64,000 nt of DNA from Arenicola marina. Lineage: Eukaryota > Annelida > Polychaeta > Arenicolidae. Under the pieces are notes generated by a model that saw only the letters and a list, made by a program, of their open reading frames with translations, searched no databases and was not told the DNA's origin. Every line of letters begins with the position of its first letter. Position 1 is the stretch's first letter. Below, piece by piece: positions 1-13,370 of this stretch. The stretch is from the NCBI GenBank assembly GCA_964019135.1, contig OZ025255.1:24095708-24159707 (forward strand). Direction: 5' to 3'. A program made the translations under genes and the position numbers.

Positions 1-179
1 AACACACCTGTAATATGCATAAATTTGTTTCTGCGTCTAATCAAGCCAGATCATCAATATTTATTTCTCGTGATTCAAGATATTAACATGGAGTGTTTTG
101 AACAAGTTAGAAAGCATCAATTTAAATCTAGATTTTTTTCTAATTCATGCTGGAGCACTCTCCATTATTTCTCTATTTT

Positions 180-345
180 CGTCAGGGCGGCGCTGCGCAA
201 ATTGATAGAGCAAAATACACCGCAGATTTCTGCAAACCAGTGGCGGGGAGACTTAATTATGCTAAATAACCACGCGGAGGAACGGAGCGCCACCTAGCGA
301 ATGGGAGCTTGATACCCTAGCAGGGACCCTTGATCCTTGGCAGGT
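180..345. repeat. Dispersed repeat family D, copy 1
   Basis: Shares CGCTGCGCAAATTGATAG and GGGAGCTTGATA with 52860-53215. Between the shared blocks the copies differ in length, so they are old, rearranged copies. Confidence 0.6.
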
Positions 346-529
346 CTAATGACCCTTGTCGCACCACCGCGTCATTGGGTATTAACAATATATTCATTAG
401 GAGGCATACATTGAACCTCACACCGAGAAATATAATATATTTCCCTATTGTCCCCATCATGCATACCGGCGACATCTGACGACACGAAATATGTGAGTAT
501 GTATACTTTTATGAAATATTGCTACAGTT

Positions 530-670
530 TAATCTTAATTTTGATAATGAGAGAAACATCCTATTGACAGGCGATATAAAATATTTTGTCAATATTTTGT
601 CATTTGGTGTGAACTGACAGAAACATCCTTTTCTGCTTTTAGACAAGGCTCTCATTTGTCAAATTCCAAA
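530..670. repeat. Diverged repeat pair, copy 1
   Basis: Aligns loosely with 4610-4745. Common elements are ATTGACAG, GATATAAAATAT and AGACAACGCCC/AGACAAGGCTC in the same order and spacing. Confidence 0.5.
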
Positions 671-1193
671 GGTGTTCATTACAATAGAACACCAAGTATT
701 CTAGTGCCAAATGTTGTTCACCTGCTTGGTGTGAAAAAATATGTAATTGCATCGTTTCGACAATACAGTTTACCTGTTTACTTTAGTATGAACATATTAT
801 TAACTTATCTTTGTGCGAAACGGAACAAATAAATAAAATGCGGCAGTTATTCTCAACAATTCACATATAATTGATGTAAATGGTGTTTATTGATGCGCAA
901 AGCGGGACAATCTGAGGTGCGGGCGGGCTATACGCAGTTGAAGGTGGCATTTAAGTCACCCACCGAGACACACGTGTTTACACTACAACAAATCACAGTT
1001 TAAAGCATAACTATAACAAGATTACAAGCGTGCAGAATATCCGCATGACATTTTTTAAATGACCACACAGATATACATTTAGTCAGTCGGATGAGACTCA
1101 CCCGTGACAACAGGCGTTTTAACCCTGAGGTCTACTCACAGTACGAAGTATTAACCAATATAATGAGTCATTGCTTGAGTATAATGTACAACA

Positions 1194-1500
1194 ATTGGAC
1201 AAAGTTACAGGTCACGTGGCGCTAATTTCAGGTTTAAATATTGTGACACAGATTAACACACCACTGTCGATGTAGCTATAATACGGATTGAAATTCATGA
1301 AAGCGACATATTAATTGGACGACTCCTCAATGTAGAGAGGTTGATGCGAGGCCGAGTCCTCAATGATTGGACACAGTTGCATGTCACGTGGCGCTCGTTT
1401 AAGGTTGAAATAGTGTGACACAGATTAACACACAATGTCGATGTAACTATAATACAGATTGCACTTCATGAAACCCTCAATGCTGAGAGGTTGATATAAA
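1194..1500. repeat. 172-bp tandem duplication
   Basis: ATTGGACAAAGTTACAGGTC at 1194 recurs as ATTGGACACAGTTGCATGTC at 1366, with GGTCACGTGGCGCT-type and GACACAGATTAACACAC blocks in step. Two imperfect units. Confidence 0.75.
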
Positions 1501-2012
1501 CCGGCAGTATTTCCAACTGTGGCAACGATCGATGAAGCTGCTCGCTATACATTATAGACCCATCAGAGCACTATGGCGGAATAGACATACAGCGAACCAA
1601 CTAAATATCAAGAACAAATCTTCCTTGATACAAAAATGCATCGAAAGGCGGTCAAGCGAACATCAAGCAACGCCACATTTCGAATACTTTGCCGCAAAAC
1701 TACCAGCTATTGCGTCCTACGCCGATCCATATCATATATAAGAAATGTGATTTAATGCTGGGGTCGCCATGGAAGCAATAATGACAGAATGAAGGACAGA
1801 TACCAAGGTCTAAACAGCTTGCTGCCGAGTGTTCGATTATCTTGTTCGCCGGGCATATGCATGGTTTTTCATGTTTTTTTGATTGAGCTTTGAATCTGGC
1901 TACTACATTTAGAACATAGTACATGAATGACATTCAGTATCACAGGTGTACGTAACTAATTAATACACAAACATAACTATAACACTCAGATCCGTGGTAG
2001 ACATATATATAC

Positions 2013-2231
2013 ATATATGTGGGCGGATCAATGGGGGGGGCAGTGGGTCGGGAACCCCCCTCCCCCTCCCTCTTTAAGGAAGAGTGCCATTTTTTAATGC
2101 AAAATGTAGGCCACCTGAGGCCTATTTTTTTTAGGCATAGCTCTATCTGAGGCGTGAACCACCGCCCAGGGCGCACGTTTCAATGGCCCCCCCACCACCC
2201 TCCCTTCAAATTCCTGAATCCGCCTCTGATA
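2013..2231. mobile_element. Possible MITE remnant
   Basis: Bounded by GGGCGGATCAATGG on the left and by GAATCCGCCTCTG on the right, which read as GCGGAT-type ends in opposite orientation, with G-rich and C-rich interiors. The end resembles that of 43005-43372. Weak evidence. Confidence 0.4.
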
Positions 2232-4104
2232 TATATAGATATATATATATATATGTGTATTTGTATATATTACCCCCTTGTCTTAAACATCCTGGATTCT
2301 AGTGCTTCGAACGGCTGATAGTCTAGTGCGTCAACCGATAACAATCTTGTAAGTTACATTACCTGATAACGTGCAGGGTGCAAACAGATACGATTCCCCT
2401 ACTTGCAATCAACATGATTATACAAATCGGCGCAATGTACACGCGGGAAAAGATTGAGATAACTATATGCACACTTCAAACCCCGCTTTCTGTGAATAAA
2501 TATTTGATGTGACAATTTCGTAAAGCTAAGTTTCAATTTTTTAATTTTGAAATGATCATCGGATTTGTGTGGGAAGTAGTGCTGTTAAAGATTCCACTGG
2601 TATCACGCAACTCTAGCCCAAACAAAGCCAAAACAAGCGCCGTTCGTGGAAAAAGCAACCAGACGTGTTAACATGGTACCCATTTTCGTTCCTTTTTTTC
2701 CTTTTTTTTAATCCGGGTTCTGTCTAGAATGATCTTTTAATAATAATAAGCGAATGCGTATTATATCAAACGCAATTTTAGTGCAATAGTAAACATGGCA
2801 AGAATACATTGCGAGATATGTCTCGTGCATCAGAAGACACACATATTTGAGATCGGGATGCAAGTGATATTCCCCAACCTCCCCATCGACAGACCCTCAC
2901 CCACCCCCAACCTCCCTTTTCCCCTTGTATCGGTCCTTCCTCTTGGTATTAGTTTGGGCCTCTGTTGAGCCCTAAGCCAATACACTTAACATATCCACTG
3001 GATTGCATCATCGTGTGTTGCATCAACGGCAGGATCATCCTAGACTTTCTCATCGGGTTATCATTTTTGACCGAACCATATTTAAAGTAATGATGTCATT
3101 ATAGATGTCGAAATACGCAAGACGCATTTACCTCAGCCTGTATGGTATAGTTAACGTCGCGTGGTGGTGTATACGATGCTTATTGACTAAGATGTTGAAC
3201 GATTTTTACCCTATATGGTAGGTGCCTAAGCGATGTATTTAACACACTTTTGATCTTATTATTGTTAATAACCAGGTATTGACTCGCAAAGCTACCCGTA
3301 TGTTTTTGTTGAGGCATTGGTCCAGTGAAGACCATCGAATCAGGTGCGAACGACTGGACCTAATAGGGGCTTTTTACGTCTAGGTGTATAGCCTTTACGT
3401 AAGGACACAGCCACCTATGTATCAACGTACCTACAGACATAACACTAATTAAGAGAATATGCCGTCACAGCCGTTAAATCTTAACTTGGGCTGCATCGTT
3501 TAGACTGAATTATTATCAGCTTTCCTTTTAAAGTCCCCCCTCTTCTCTAGTTAGCTTTTACTTTAGTTATAAGTGTATAGGACCCATTAACGGCTAACGA
3601 GGTGATTTTTTTAGTATTTTATACGAACTATTATCGAAAAATTGTTGTGAGAATCAACTACATGACGCAACTACATAATGAGCGGTATAATTGGAAGTCA
3701 GTAATACAACCAAATTTAGCTGCCATGTCCATTCATGGCGGATATGGCAGGATAGGGATCAACAACTCAATAGGGCCATGACTACTAACACACGACTGAT
3801 GTGTTCTGTCTCCGTCCTTCGCCTTCTGTCGACCACGCTGAAACATGTCCCCACATGCACAGCGGTGTCATGGCTAACTATTCCACTCTATATCGTCCTT
3901 GAACGGGTAATTATTTTCGCATATTAAGATGTATAGTTACAAGAAGTAGCAATTATGGTAACAGATTACATTTCATTTGATGAAGTTCTGACACCAACCT
4001 ACTGGACGCGATCATGAATCATCAACTTTCCTCTTAGCCTCGCATCCGGTAATACCTGTTTCCATAGTTACGGCGCTACTTCCAGTGTACGCATCCAGTA
4101 TAGT

Positions 4105-4164
4105 GAGACTATCCTCGCTGAGAATATCCTAGCTGAGAATATCCTCGCTGAGAATATCCTCGCT
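4105..4164. repeat. 15-bp tandem repeat, four units
   Basis: GAGAATATCCTCGCT and near variants repeated four times. Confidence 0.9.
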
Positions 4165-4609
4165 GTCTTGGCGACGTCGATGGCAAAGTTATTCCACAGT
4201 GTCCTTTGCGCATCCACAGTTCTCAACGTGTGTGCCGATGTATGCCATCTTGTCGGCAGCTGAGTTGTGCAAGATTACATCTCGTCAGTGTGTCTTCTCA
4301 CTGTCTGCACGAAGGCTACTCGTTGTCCGACCGTGCGCCAAATCTTGACCATGACTCTAGTCATGTAGACGTTGCATCTGCTCACATGCACCCCGCTTCA
4401 ATGGTGACGCAATTCCAGCCAATTCCCTCCGACTCGTCCGCCTCCATCTGCTTCTGAAGTGTCTTCATTCGCTCCTAAACGATCGATGAAACTTAAGTGT
4501 AATCATTTCTTGTTGTCATCATCAGTACATAAAGATTTACACAGGTAACAGATAAGGCCATAAATATTATTATCTTTAAGATATATGAGAAAATATATGA
4601 CCTTGACAA

Positions 4610-4745
4610 GTTGCTTTTGATAATCAGAGATACATCCCATTGACAGAGGATATAAAATATGCTGCAAATATATTGACAATTTATTGTGAATTAACAAAAT
4701 TATTTTCAGATTATAGACAACGCCCACATTGTCAATCCCAAGATG
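4610..4745. repeat. Diverged repeat pair, copy 2
   Basis: Partner of 530-670, same orientation, about 4 kb away. No coding content. Confidence 0.5.
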
Positions 4746-5176
4746 TCAGTTCACGCGATCTCTCGAACAAGCAAAATCGGGTAATGATATTCACTTACAG
4801 ACCCCATACACTATAGACTGATTGTCAGAGTGCATGACTTTCACCTTGTGTTCTCGATCCTTCTCGTTGTACTTCCATCGCTTCTTTAACGCCTGCAAGA
4901 CGGACACATGTGTAACCCACGTGCTATGTGGTACATTTGAAAGCTATGCAAATGATATTCATGAACCTGACCAATTTTCGGTGCGGATACTCCTTTGTTA
5001 CACTTACATAATTAATGTTGTCGTTGATATAACTACAAGACATCGTAAGTGCACAACAGTTCGTATGATAAACATGATTTATAAAATACACATTACAACT
5101 ACACCCAAATTTGATAATGTTATACACTGGTGCTGCTACAAACGGGATTCAAAACCAGACGCATACGCTTCTGTAT

Positions 5177-5325
5177 TTGGGATATCAGAGGTTCTGCGGG
5201 GTCGCAGGATAAAGATTCCATGTCTTTCTTCGCAAAGAGCAGGGGGTTACCCCCGGGGACATGGCTGGTCTCTCCCTTCTTTCTCCCATTGACGCGATAT
5301 GACCAAAATCGGTTATAACGTCCTA
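5177..5325 (+). mobile_element. tRNA-derived SINE family 1, body fragment
   Basis: Contains the family body (AGGATAAAGATTCCATGTCT, GGGGTTACCCCCGGGGACAT, TGACGCGATATGACC) but not the tRNA-like head. It lies 20 bp from the channel gene's stop codon on the opposite strand. Full copies are at 38095-38360 and 44785-45045. Confidence 0.8.
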
Positions 5326-5344
5326 ACTAGCCAACCAACCACAA

Positions 5345-5563
5345 CTAGGAAGCTTGAGATACATGATTCTGATTCTGACATACCACGAAATAGATGTAGA
5401 GGAAGAAACAGACATGGAAGAGGAGGTAGGAAGATCCGAGTATGATGAGAGCACAGCGATCCATGGTCAGCGCCAGCGGCATGTTATGCTCCAGAAGTGG
5501 TATGATGGAGTGCCAGACACAGACAGTGCAGAGGATCCCCATCGAGGTCAGGATGTACTTGTC
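5345..5563 (-). CDS. pLGIC gene, exon F (M3, short loop, M4 and stop)
   Basis: 72 codons plus TAG after acceptor GTTTCAG|GACAAG. It begins DKYILTSMG (M3), passes through a loop of about ten residues (EHNMPLALTMD) and ends with M4 (ALIILGSSYLLFHVCFFLYI). A GTG|GTATGT donor-like site lies twelve codons before the stop, so a further short exon cannot be excluded. The M3-M4 loop is far shorter than in animal Cys-loop receptors and is closer to prokaryotic channels. The first 58 bp are identical or nearly so to the units of the neighbouring 105-bp array. Confidence 0.88.
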   Translation of the reverse strand, partial: DKYILTSMGILCTVCVWHSIIPLLEHNMPLALTMDRCALIILGSSYLLFHVCFFLYIYFVVCQNQNHVSQAS

Positions 5564-7690
5564 CTGAAACACGAGATTCAGGTCATTGATAGAATGAATG
5601 ATTCAGATGATGGAGTGCCAGACACAGACAGTGCAGAGGATCCCCATCGAGGTCAGGATGTACTTGTCCTGAAACACGAGATGCAGGTCATTGATAGAAT
5701 GAATGATTCAGATGATGGAGTGCCAGACACAGACAGTGCAGAAGATCCCCATCGAGGTCAGGATGTACTTGTCCTGAAACACGAGATTCAGGTCATTGAT
5801 AGAATGAATGATTCAGATGATAGAGTGCCAGACACAGACAGTGCAGAGGATCCCCATCGAGGTCAGGATGTACTTGTCCTGAAACACGAGATTCAGGTCA
5901 TTGATAGAATGAATGATTCAGATGATGGAGTGCCAGACACAGACAGTGCAGAGGATCCCCATCGAGGTCAGGATGTACTTGTCCTGAAACACGAGATTCA
6001 GGTCATTGATAGAATGAATGATTCAGATGATAGAGTGCCAGACACAGACAGTGCAGAGGATCCCCATCGAGGTTAGGATGTACTTGTCCTGAAACACGAG
6101 ATTCAGGTCATTGATAGAATGAATGATTCAGATGATGGAGTGCCAGACACAGACAGTGCAGAGGATCCCCATCGAGGTCAGGATGTACTTGTCCTGAAAC
6201 ACGAGATTCAGGTCATTGATAGAATGAATGATTCAGATGATGGAGTGCCAGACACAGACAGTGCAGAGGATCCCCATCGAGGTCAGGATGTACTTGTCCT
6301 GAAACACGAGATTCAGGTCATTGATAGAATGAATGATTCAGATGATGGAGTGCCAGACACAGACAGTGCAGAGGATCCCCATCGAGGTCAGGATGTACTT
6401 GTCCTGAAACACGAGATTCAGGTCATTGATAGAATGAATGATTCAGATGATGGATTGCCAGACACAGACAGTGCAGAGGATTCCTCTCGAGGTCAGGGTG
6501 TCCTGAAACAAAAGATTCAAGCGATGGATGAAAGGAATGACTCCCTTGTACGATATCATGCCTTAGACAATTATGTAAGCCTACCTCTTGAGCCACGCCC
6601 TAGCCCGTGCTGGTATTATGGGTCTGGAAGGAGCAAATGGTGACAGGCGACACAGGCATAGTTGAAAAATCGACATTCAACATGGACCCCCAAATTTCGA
6701 CACTGAGAATTTTAGAACTTCGACGCAGGACACTGGAGACCCCCTTCCAGACCCCTGATATTCTCTGTTTTCTGTATACAATTTAACCATTTTTAAAGGA
6801 ATTATGCAGATGATGCAGACAAACATGTTCCGGGAGATCCAGGCTATTTATTTTATCTAAATTGTAAATTATCAGACAATAAAATGTAGGAACGCGAGTC
6901 AAATGGTGGAGTGAATGATTCAGATGATACAACACCACTCACTGCACTCACCGCAGAGGATGCCCGTATAGAAATAATCTTGTCCGCAACATATTTGAAC
7001 CCATGATTCACACCTCGGTGACCCCGTCACATGGCTTGCCAATGTCCTCGAGGATCCACATATTTTAATTTGTCACTGCGTGTTAGTCAGTGATGGCTAA
7101 TTTACAGTTGCGACAAGATATTATAAATCTACATATGTCCTGCTCTGAAATGCAGCAAAATATCTATCGAGCAGTTTATGAATAGCTGGTAGATTAAATC
7201 TGAAAACAGTAAAACCAACATAGTATGAAAACAATTTGTATCCCTGCCCATTGGCCAGCCCTCGTTGTACAGAAGGACTAAAGCTACGATCGATCGGGGA
7301 GATCATTGATAGCCGTCAATACTCACCAGATAAGTCAGGTAGGAAATCCTCGGTAGCGTTTGACTAACGACGAACTTGAAAGTAATGGTGGTAAGCAGTA
7401 GAATGAAAGACAACTGTAGTCGGTTCTGTGGTAATTCTAACTTCACAGTGAATGTGGAGAAACACAAGCTGCAGATAAATAGCTGAAAGAGAAGACACCT
7501 TCTGTGATTAACATGTCTCCAGACTATTAGCTTTTTCGAAATAATTGATACCATTATGTGTGATATAATGTATTTCACATCCAGACGGATAATTTATTTA
7601 TGTGTATTACAATTGATTCAGATATTTAATATAATGTTAATAAAGATAATAATAAAAAATGCAATAAAGATAATAATAATTATAATAATG

Positions 7691-7728
<38 letters not shown>

Positions 7729-10700
7729 CTAATAGAAGCAGAATAATGGGATTAAGAAATATGTTCTTACCATGACAAGAAATATATTCCAAATGAAGAA
7801 TCCGGGTCTTCGCGAGGCGCGGCAGGAAGCGGATATGGCCGGCTGTTTAAACTTGGAATTCTGGTATATCCTAGTGGTTACGCGTTTCCACGTCTCCACG
7901 TGACTGTGAAGCCGCCATTCCTGTTCGTCCACAAAGGACTGGATGTTAATACTGGAGATCTCGCTGCTGTCCTCGCACAAATCCAACTCCTGCTCCGACC
8001 TCTCCGATGCTATCGTCACGGTCAGATCCTGAAGGTTATACAAATACGGTTCCATACGTGTTAGCTGACCTTTATATTAAATTGGTAAAGGTCGGGCGTA
8101 CTATGGTATGTGCCTGTGTCATACATGATTATCCCATAGTGAAGCGTATAGGATTATACATGCGCGAGAGGCACGTGTATACTGAATAATCGATCACTGA
8201 ATAGGAAGAAAAAATGATATTTCTTTGTTTAGGAAACGATTTTGTGCACATAATTGCTAAACGGGGCAAGAATCTCCACCCCCCCCCCCCCCCCCGCCCC
8301 CTCGGCAAGGAAGTGGAGTTCGTTGGGTAGAACCCGCACCAATTGAAGGTATCAGGCGCGAAATTAAGCGGATGATAAATTATCGACATAGTTAGGGGAT
8401 TGTATTGTCTTGAGATTCATGTGTTGGATGGCCAGAGGGTCGAGTTAATCTTCCCAAAAGGCCTATAAATGGCATAGGCCTGCACACAAATTTACAAATG
8501 TTATTCCTTACTTTTCATCTTAAACCAGATCACTGACATGCGCCATTTTAGAATCAAGACTAAAAGTTAAAAATTACGATGCGTATGTTTTATATCTCTT
8601 TGGGTCTCGTAAAAAACAATTTCAGCATAAAACTGCGCGGTTTATTTATATCGCGCGCGGACGTCCTAGCGAGCTGCGGTCGACATCACACAGAATACCG
8701 AACGGCGAACAGGCGCGCAAAGATATAAAGCCGGCCGCCAACTTCGACCCGGTGATTATATCACTTTAAGAATAAAGAAATATTACACCCCCTCCCCTAT
8801 CAAATATCCTAGATCCGCCCTTGCATATTGATTTATATAGACGTTCCATTTTTAGAGAACACTTTTTGCATGCCACCTCATGGTGCATGAAACCCAGTGT
8901 TTATCGTTGCAGCACAACTGGACTCAAGCCACCACACATACCGTGTAGTCCCGATTTATCCCCGTACAAACGACGTACAAAGGGGCAAGCGAATCAAAGG
9001 CAAATCTACCGACAAACTTGTGTTTTCGATCAACAGCCACCACCATTGTTAGGGCAACCCGTCGTCTCTTAGCCCAGTGGGCGTGTGGATACAACCTTCC
9101 CTTGCGTCTTGCCTCCATGGGCCTCTCTCCCTTGAAACTTTCTCTTTGAATGGCGCCTCGTCGCTCTCCACTTCATCTCTCTTCCAAGCGGAGCTACGCA
9201 CTTAGTCCGGGTTTTACTGAAGAAGGATGTTGTGAAGACAACATCCTGTTCCCCTCTACGGTTCCATTTTGTCTCACTCTGGTGCACTCAAAGGTTTTAC
9301 AGCAACGCATAACAAAAATACGGCCTGTGAACATGTCGGAAAATAAACGATGAATGCCAACTAATTAGACTGTACGCAAGTATAGAGCCATTTATCTGGT
9401 GCGTATTATCCATAGCTACTGTTCAAAACGCAAGAGAATGGTTACGATACTTGTGTGCATTGCCATACCCGAGCCTCATCATATGTCATGCCGTATATTA
9501 AAAAGGATTCAATGAATGCTTGCGTTTTGCACACGTGGGCTAAATCGGACCAATAAGTCTGATGGGAAGAGACGATGAAGAATAGTTGACGGTCTGTTCA
9601 TCTTACAGGTCTCGTCGATACTACTTGATAGATCTGGAAAGATCTACTGTCAAACCTACCGGAAAGCCTTTTTGTACTGGACGGGAGTCCCAAAGTGTGC
9701 AACTAGATCAGTTACTAGGGCCAGATACAGAGTCTACTCTCGTCCACCTATTACCAACAATTTTCCTTGGTGTTGCAACAATAATCGCTGGGTAACATGT
9801 CGGTCCCAACCTCGTGTAGCCATTTGTCTTACAACCGGTACATGACGTGATATTTGAATCTTGGTGAGTTGTGCATAGTGTCCTCAGATATCGTGTTTAC
9901 TGGCTTGTCGTGCATATTGAAATTTTACATGTGGTTGTCACGAATTTCTTAGACCGACCATAGGTCATAGTTGCTATTATTTATATATATTTTTTTTTCA
10001 TTGCGGTATTTAAAGCCATATGCATCAATTTAGGGCCCACAAAATGTATTATTGAAGTAAATGGAAGTTGTGAGCAATACGTGAGCTATGGTGAAACAAT
10101 GGTACTCCCTGGAAGAACGACCATTTAATGAAACGATACTTCCAGTGACCTTGCATTATATTTCATGTGATGGCAGAATGATGATACATGCTGTAGCATG
10201 AGGAACTATGACTAACGGTTACCGTGAATGGCATGCCAATATCTATATATAAATAGAAATCGGTGAGTACTCTATTCCCCCGGTGTACGTCCTAACCGCA
10301 TGGTAAAGACGACGGCTGCTGTTTTACTGTCGGATAATTGTAATACTACCTAGGCATTCACCACCAGGTCTCCTGACCATCCGCAGCCTCCGCCGCCCCT
10401 CCCACAGACACCCTTCCCCACTTTGCTCTCTCTCGCCACCAGGCTGGGATGCTTCTGTCGGCCCTATGGATGGCTGGCTGGTCCGAGCCGCGTGGGAGCC
10501 GCACACAACCCGGGTGTGCGGCCCTAATTGACAGGTAACTATCCGTCAGTACCTCAGCCAGGGAGATGCGATGAACGTCAACGCGATACCGCTAACCACC
10601 ACCTATAACTGCATCATTGGCTCATCTGCACTCACTTCCGTCTAACCCACTCACACATAATGCTCCAGCCCGCGATACTACCATTTGCACAGGCGCTGAG

Positions 10701-13326
10701 CCGAACGGCACGGGACGCCTTGGCAAGGACTTCGCCAAAAAACAACTGCTGCATGACGGGTACTGACGTCACCACGTGGGTGGCCAGTAGTCTTGACTTA
10801 TGTAGGAGAGGCGACTTTCATCTTCACCTTCACAATGCTGTTCATTGTACGCCGTCGCTGTGATATCCCGACGATGACCTCAAAGAATCCTGGTTAATCA
10901 ATGATGATGATCATCATCATATCGTCGCCGTTCATATCTTTCTACCTGCATTTCTAATCTGTAATCTCTACCCGGGTGGGAATGTGGGCCACTATATCTG
11001 TCATTGTGATACAATGGGCGTTATTTCCACGCCTTATAATCACCTACACCATCGAATACATTGGCTCAGGTTTACCCCGTGCGAGCACAAAGTTGGCTTA
11101 AACACCATAACGTACCTCCACCCATTCTTAATATGCCGGTGCAGGTGTGAAGCAAAACTCGCACGTTGGGTAGGTCTGAAGTTCCTGACATAGCCACAAC
11201 GTTGGCACATTTTTTCAGGGTAGTACTACATAAGAGCTCTGACGTTGTCGCTGTCTGAGATACTTGTTCGAAGCACTCCCTGTGCGGCGTATGAACCCTA
11301 TTATTTGGCGACGCGTAGTCCGGTAATGGTTCGCATGTTGTCCTGACGAGGAACTTCCTCGTTCCTGTTTTCACCGCCATGCTATTCGGACCACTTATAA
11401 CAAGAACCTCTGAAGTTCGGGAGGCAATGAAAACCCTAAATCTATCCACTCTTCTGGACCGGTATTCCCAATAATGGCGCAAGTTACGCATAAAGCAAAG
11501 CCTTTTGTCATAGATTCTTCAGTTTGTTGGATTGGTGCTTATCATCGATATCGTTTCTGCACTTTTCTGATTCAGAAACTTGTGGTTGAACACTTTTGTT
11601 TCTTGGACCAAAGCTAAGCAGGGATTATGAACGCGGCCCTTGAGTACTTGAAACAACTGTAACAGGCCTTGTGTGTATGTCTCATATTGCTCAAAACACT
11701 CCTCTGGAATTGTATCACTCCGTTCTTTTGGAGGGAACGCCGCTGGCAACATCTATACTTATAGCACCGCACACAGCCATCTTTCAACTTATTGGGTTAA
11801 CTTTGTTCCCGTACCTCAACACATCAGAAGATTATATCAAATCCATGCACTTTTTGAGGCTAACGACATAGGCTACACACGAGTTACCTGAGTATCGAAG
11901 GGGAATTCATCCAGCTCCAAGTTCTCCAGAAAGCACCCCCTGATCCTCCTACGCTCATAAACCATGGCCTCTCCCTTCTGGTTGAACACCACCGTCTGCC
12001 AGACCGTCTCCTTGGGGTCGCCCAGGTTGTTCTCCACGTACAGCTTGGGGCTCCAGTACTTGTCCCATTCGATCTCTTCGAGGTTCTGGAGACAACAGAG
12101 CGATAGGCGTCCGTGGTCATACACAGCGATATCATTCAGCGCATAACAACAGTCAAATATCAAATTCAAAGCATACTGGTTGGTTTAAGTGAGATGCTAT
12201 CAAGCAATATACTTACATGCGCCATCTTAGATTCTTAACATTTTAGAATCAAGACTAAAAGTATCTCAAAATTATGATGCATATATGTTTTATATCTCTG
12301 AGAGTCGGTAAAACAGCAAGTTCAACATAAAACTGCGCGGTTTAATTTCATCGCGCGCGGACGTGATAGCGAGCCGCGGTCGACATCACACAGAATACCA
12401 TAACAGCGAACAGGCGCGCAGGGACATAAAGCCGGCCACCAACTTCTGCTTCGGTGACCAAATTGCTTCTCTCCGGATAGCCCACAGGCTTTCAGGATTT
12501 AAATTCAAGACAGAATATATTTCTCTGACAGGAAGAAGAGGTTAGCAATACAAAAAATTACGCAATATATTGCTTTAACCTCTGCAGTAAGTCACATCGC
12601 AATAATATGACGGGTCAAGGCAGAGGGGAGCGGAGTAACTTCCTACTTTGGGCGGAGAAATGAGATGGGTGAAAAAAGCGATGTCCTCTTTACGACTACT
12701 TAGGTTACTGACCAGCTGTGTCATGCCGTCGAAGGCTGGTTCCCGCCATTTGGCTTGGATATAGGCGTCCGCCATGAATGTCTCTTTCATGGTATCGATT
12801 TCTCCGATCTTAAGGAACACTACTCGCATATAAACAATAACCTGTCAATGGAAAACATACATTAAGGGACACTACTTGGATATCAACAAAAACGTATCAA
12901 TAGAAGACATACATTAAGGAACACTACTTGGATATCAACAAAAACCTGTCAATAGAAAACATACTTTAAAAAACACTATTTGAATATCAACAAAAACCTG
13001 TCAATAGGAAACATGCACTAAGGGACACTACTTGGATATCAACAAAAACCTGTCAATAGAGAGCATACGTTAAGGGACACTATTTGAATATCAACAAAAA
13101 CCTGTCAATAGAAAACCTTACTCTGTGTTATATGTATATCAATGTAGGAACGCAAATAGCAAATACATGTTTACTATACATATCTGTATATGTATACATG
13201 GATATGGATCCAACTCACGGCATAGTTAATTTTTCGACCAGCGAATTGTTTTGTCATGTGTCGGTATTGTCTTGTTATTGTGGTAATTGTCAATTTATGT
13301 ATGTCTTGTTGTGTCTTAAGTGTGCA

Positions 13327-13370
<44 letters not shown>

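Larger units (their letters stand above)
1..5100. other. Downstream flank of the channel gene, non-coding
   Basis: No frame with a recognisable domain on either strand. It contains diverged dispersed repeats and small tandem duplications listed separately. It lies 3' of the channel gene's stop codon; no polyadenylation site could be fixed with confidence. Confidence 0.6.

Noticed and set aside
4822..5292. Plus-strand frame of 156 residues
   Set aside because: Its last third is SINE family 1 sequence and the rest has no family resemblance.
5354..6643. Plus-strand open frames of 240 and 174 residues with a 35-residue acidic repeat (DSAEDPHRGQ)
   Set aside because: They are antisense to the M3 exon and the 105-bp array. 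The frame stays open only because 105 is a multiple of three, and one unit has a TAG.
7121..7306. Minus-strand 61-residue frame after exon E as a possible channel exon
   Set aside because: It has no membrane segment of the family, and exon F follows LPRISYLTYL directly with DKYILTSMG in phase.
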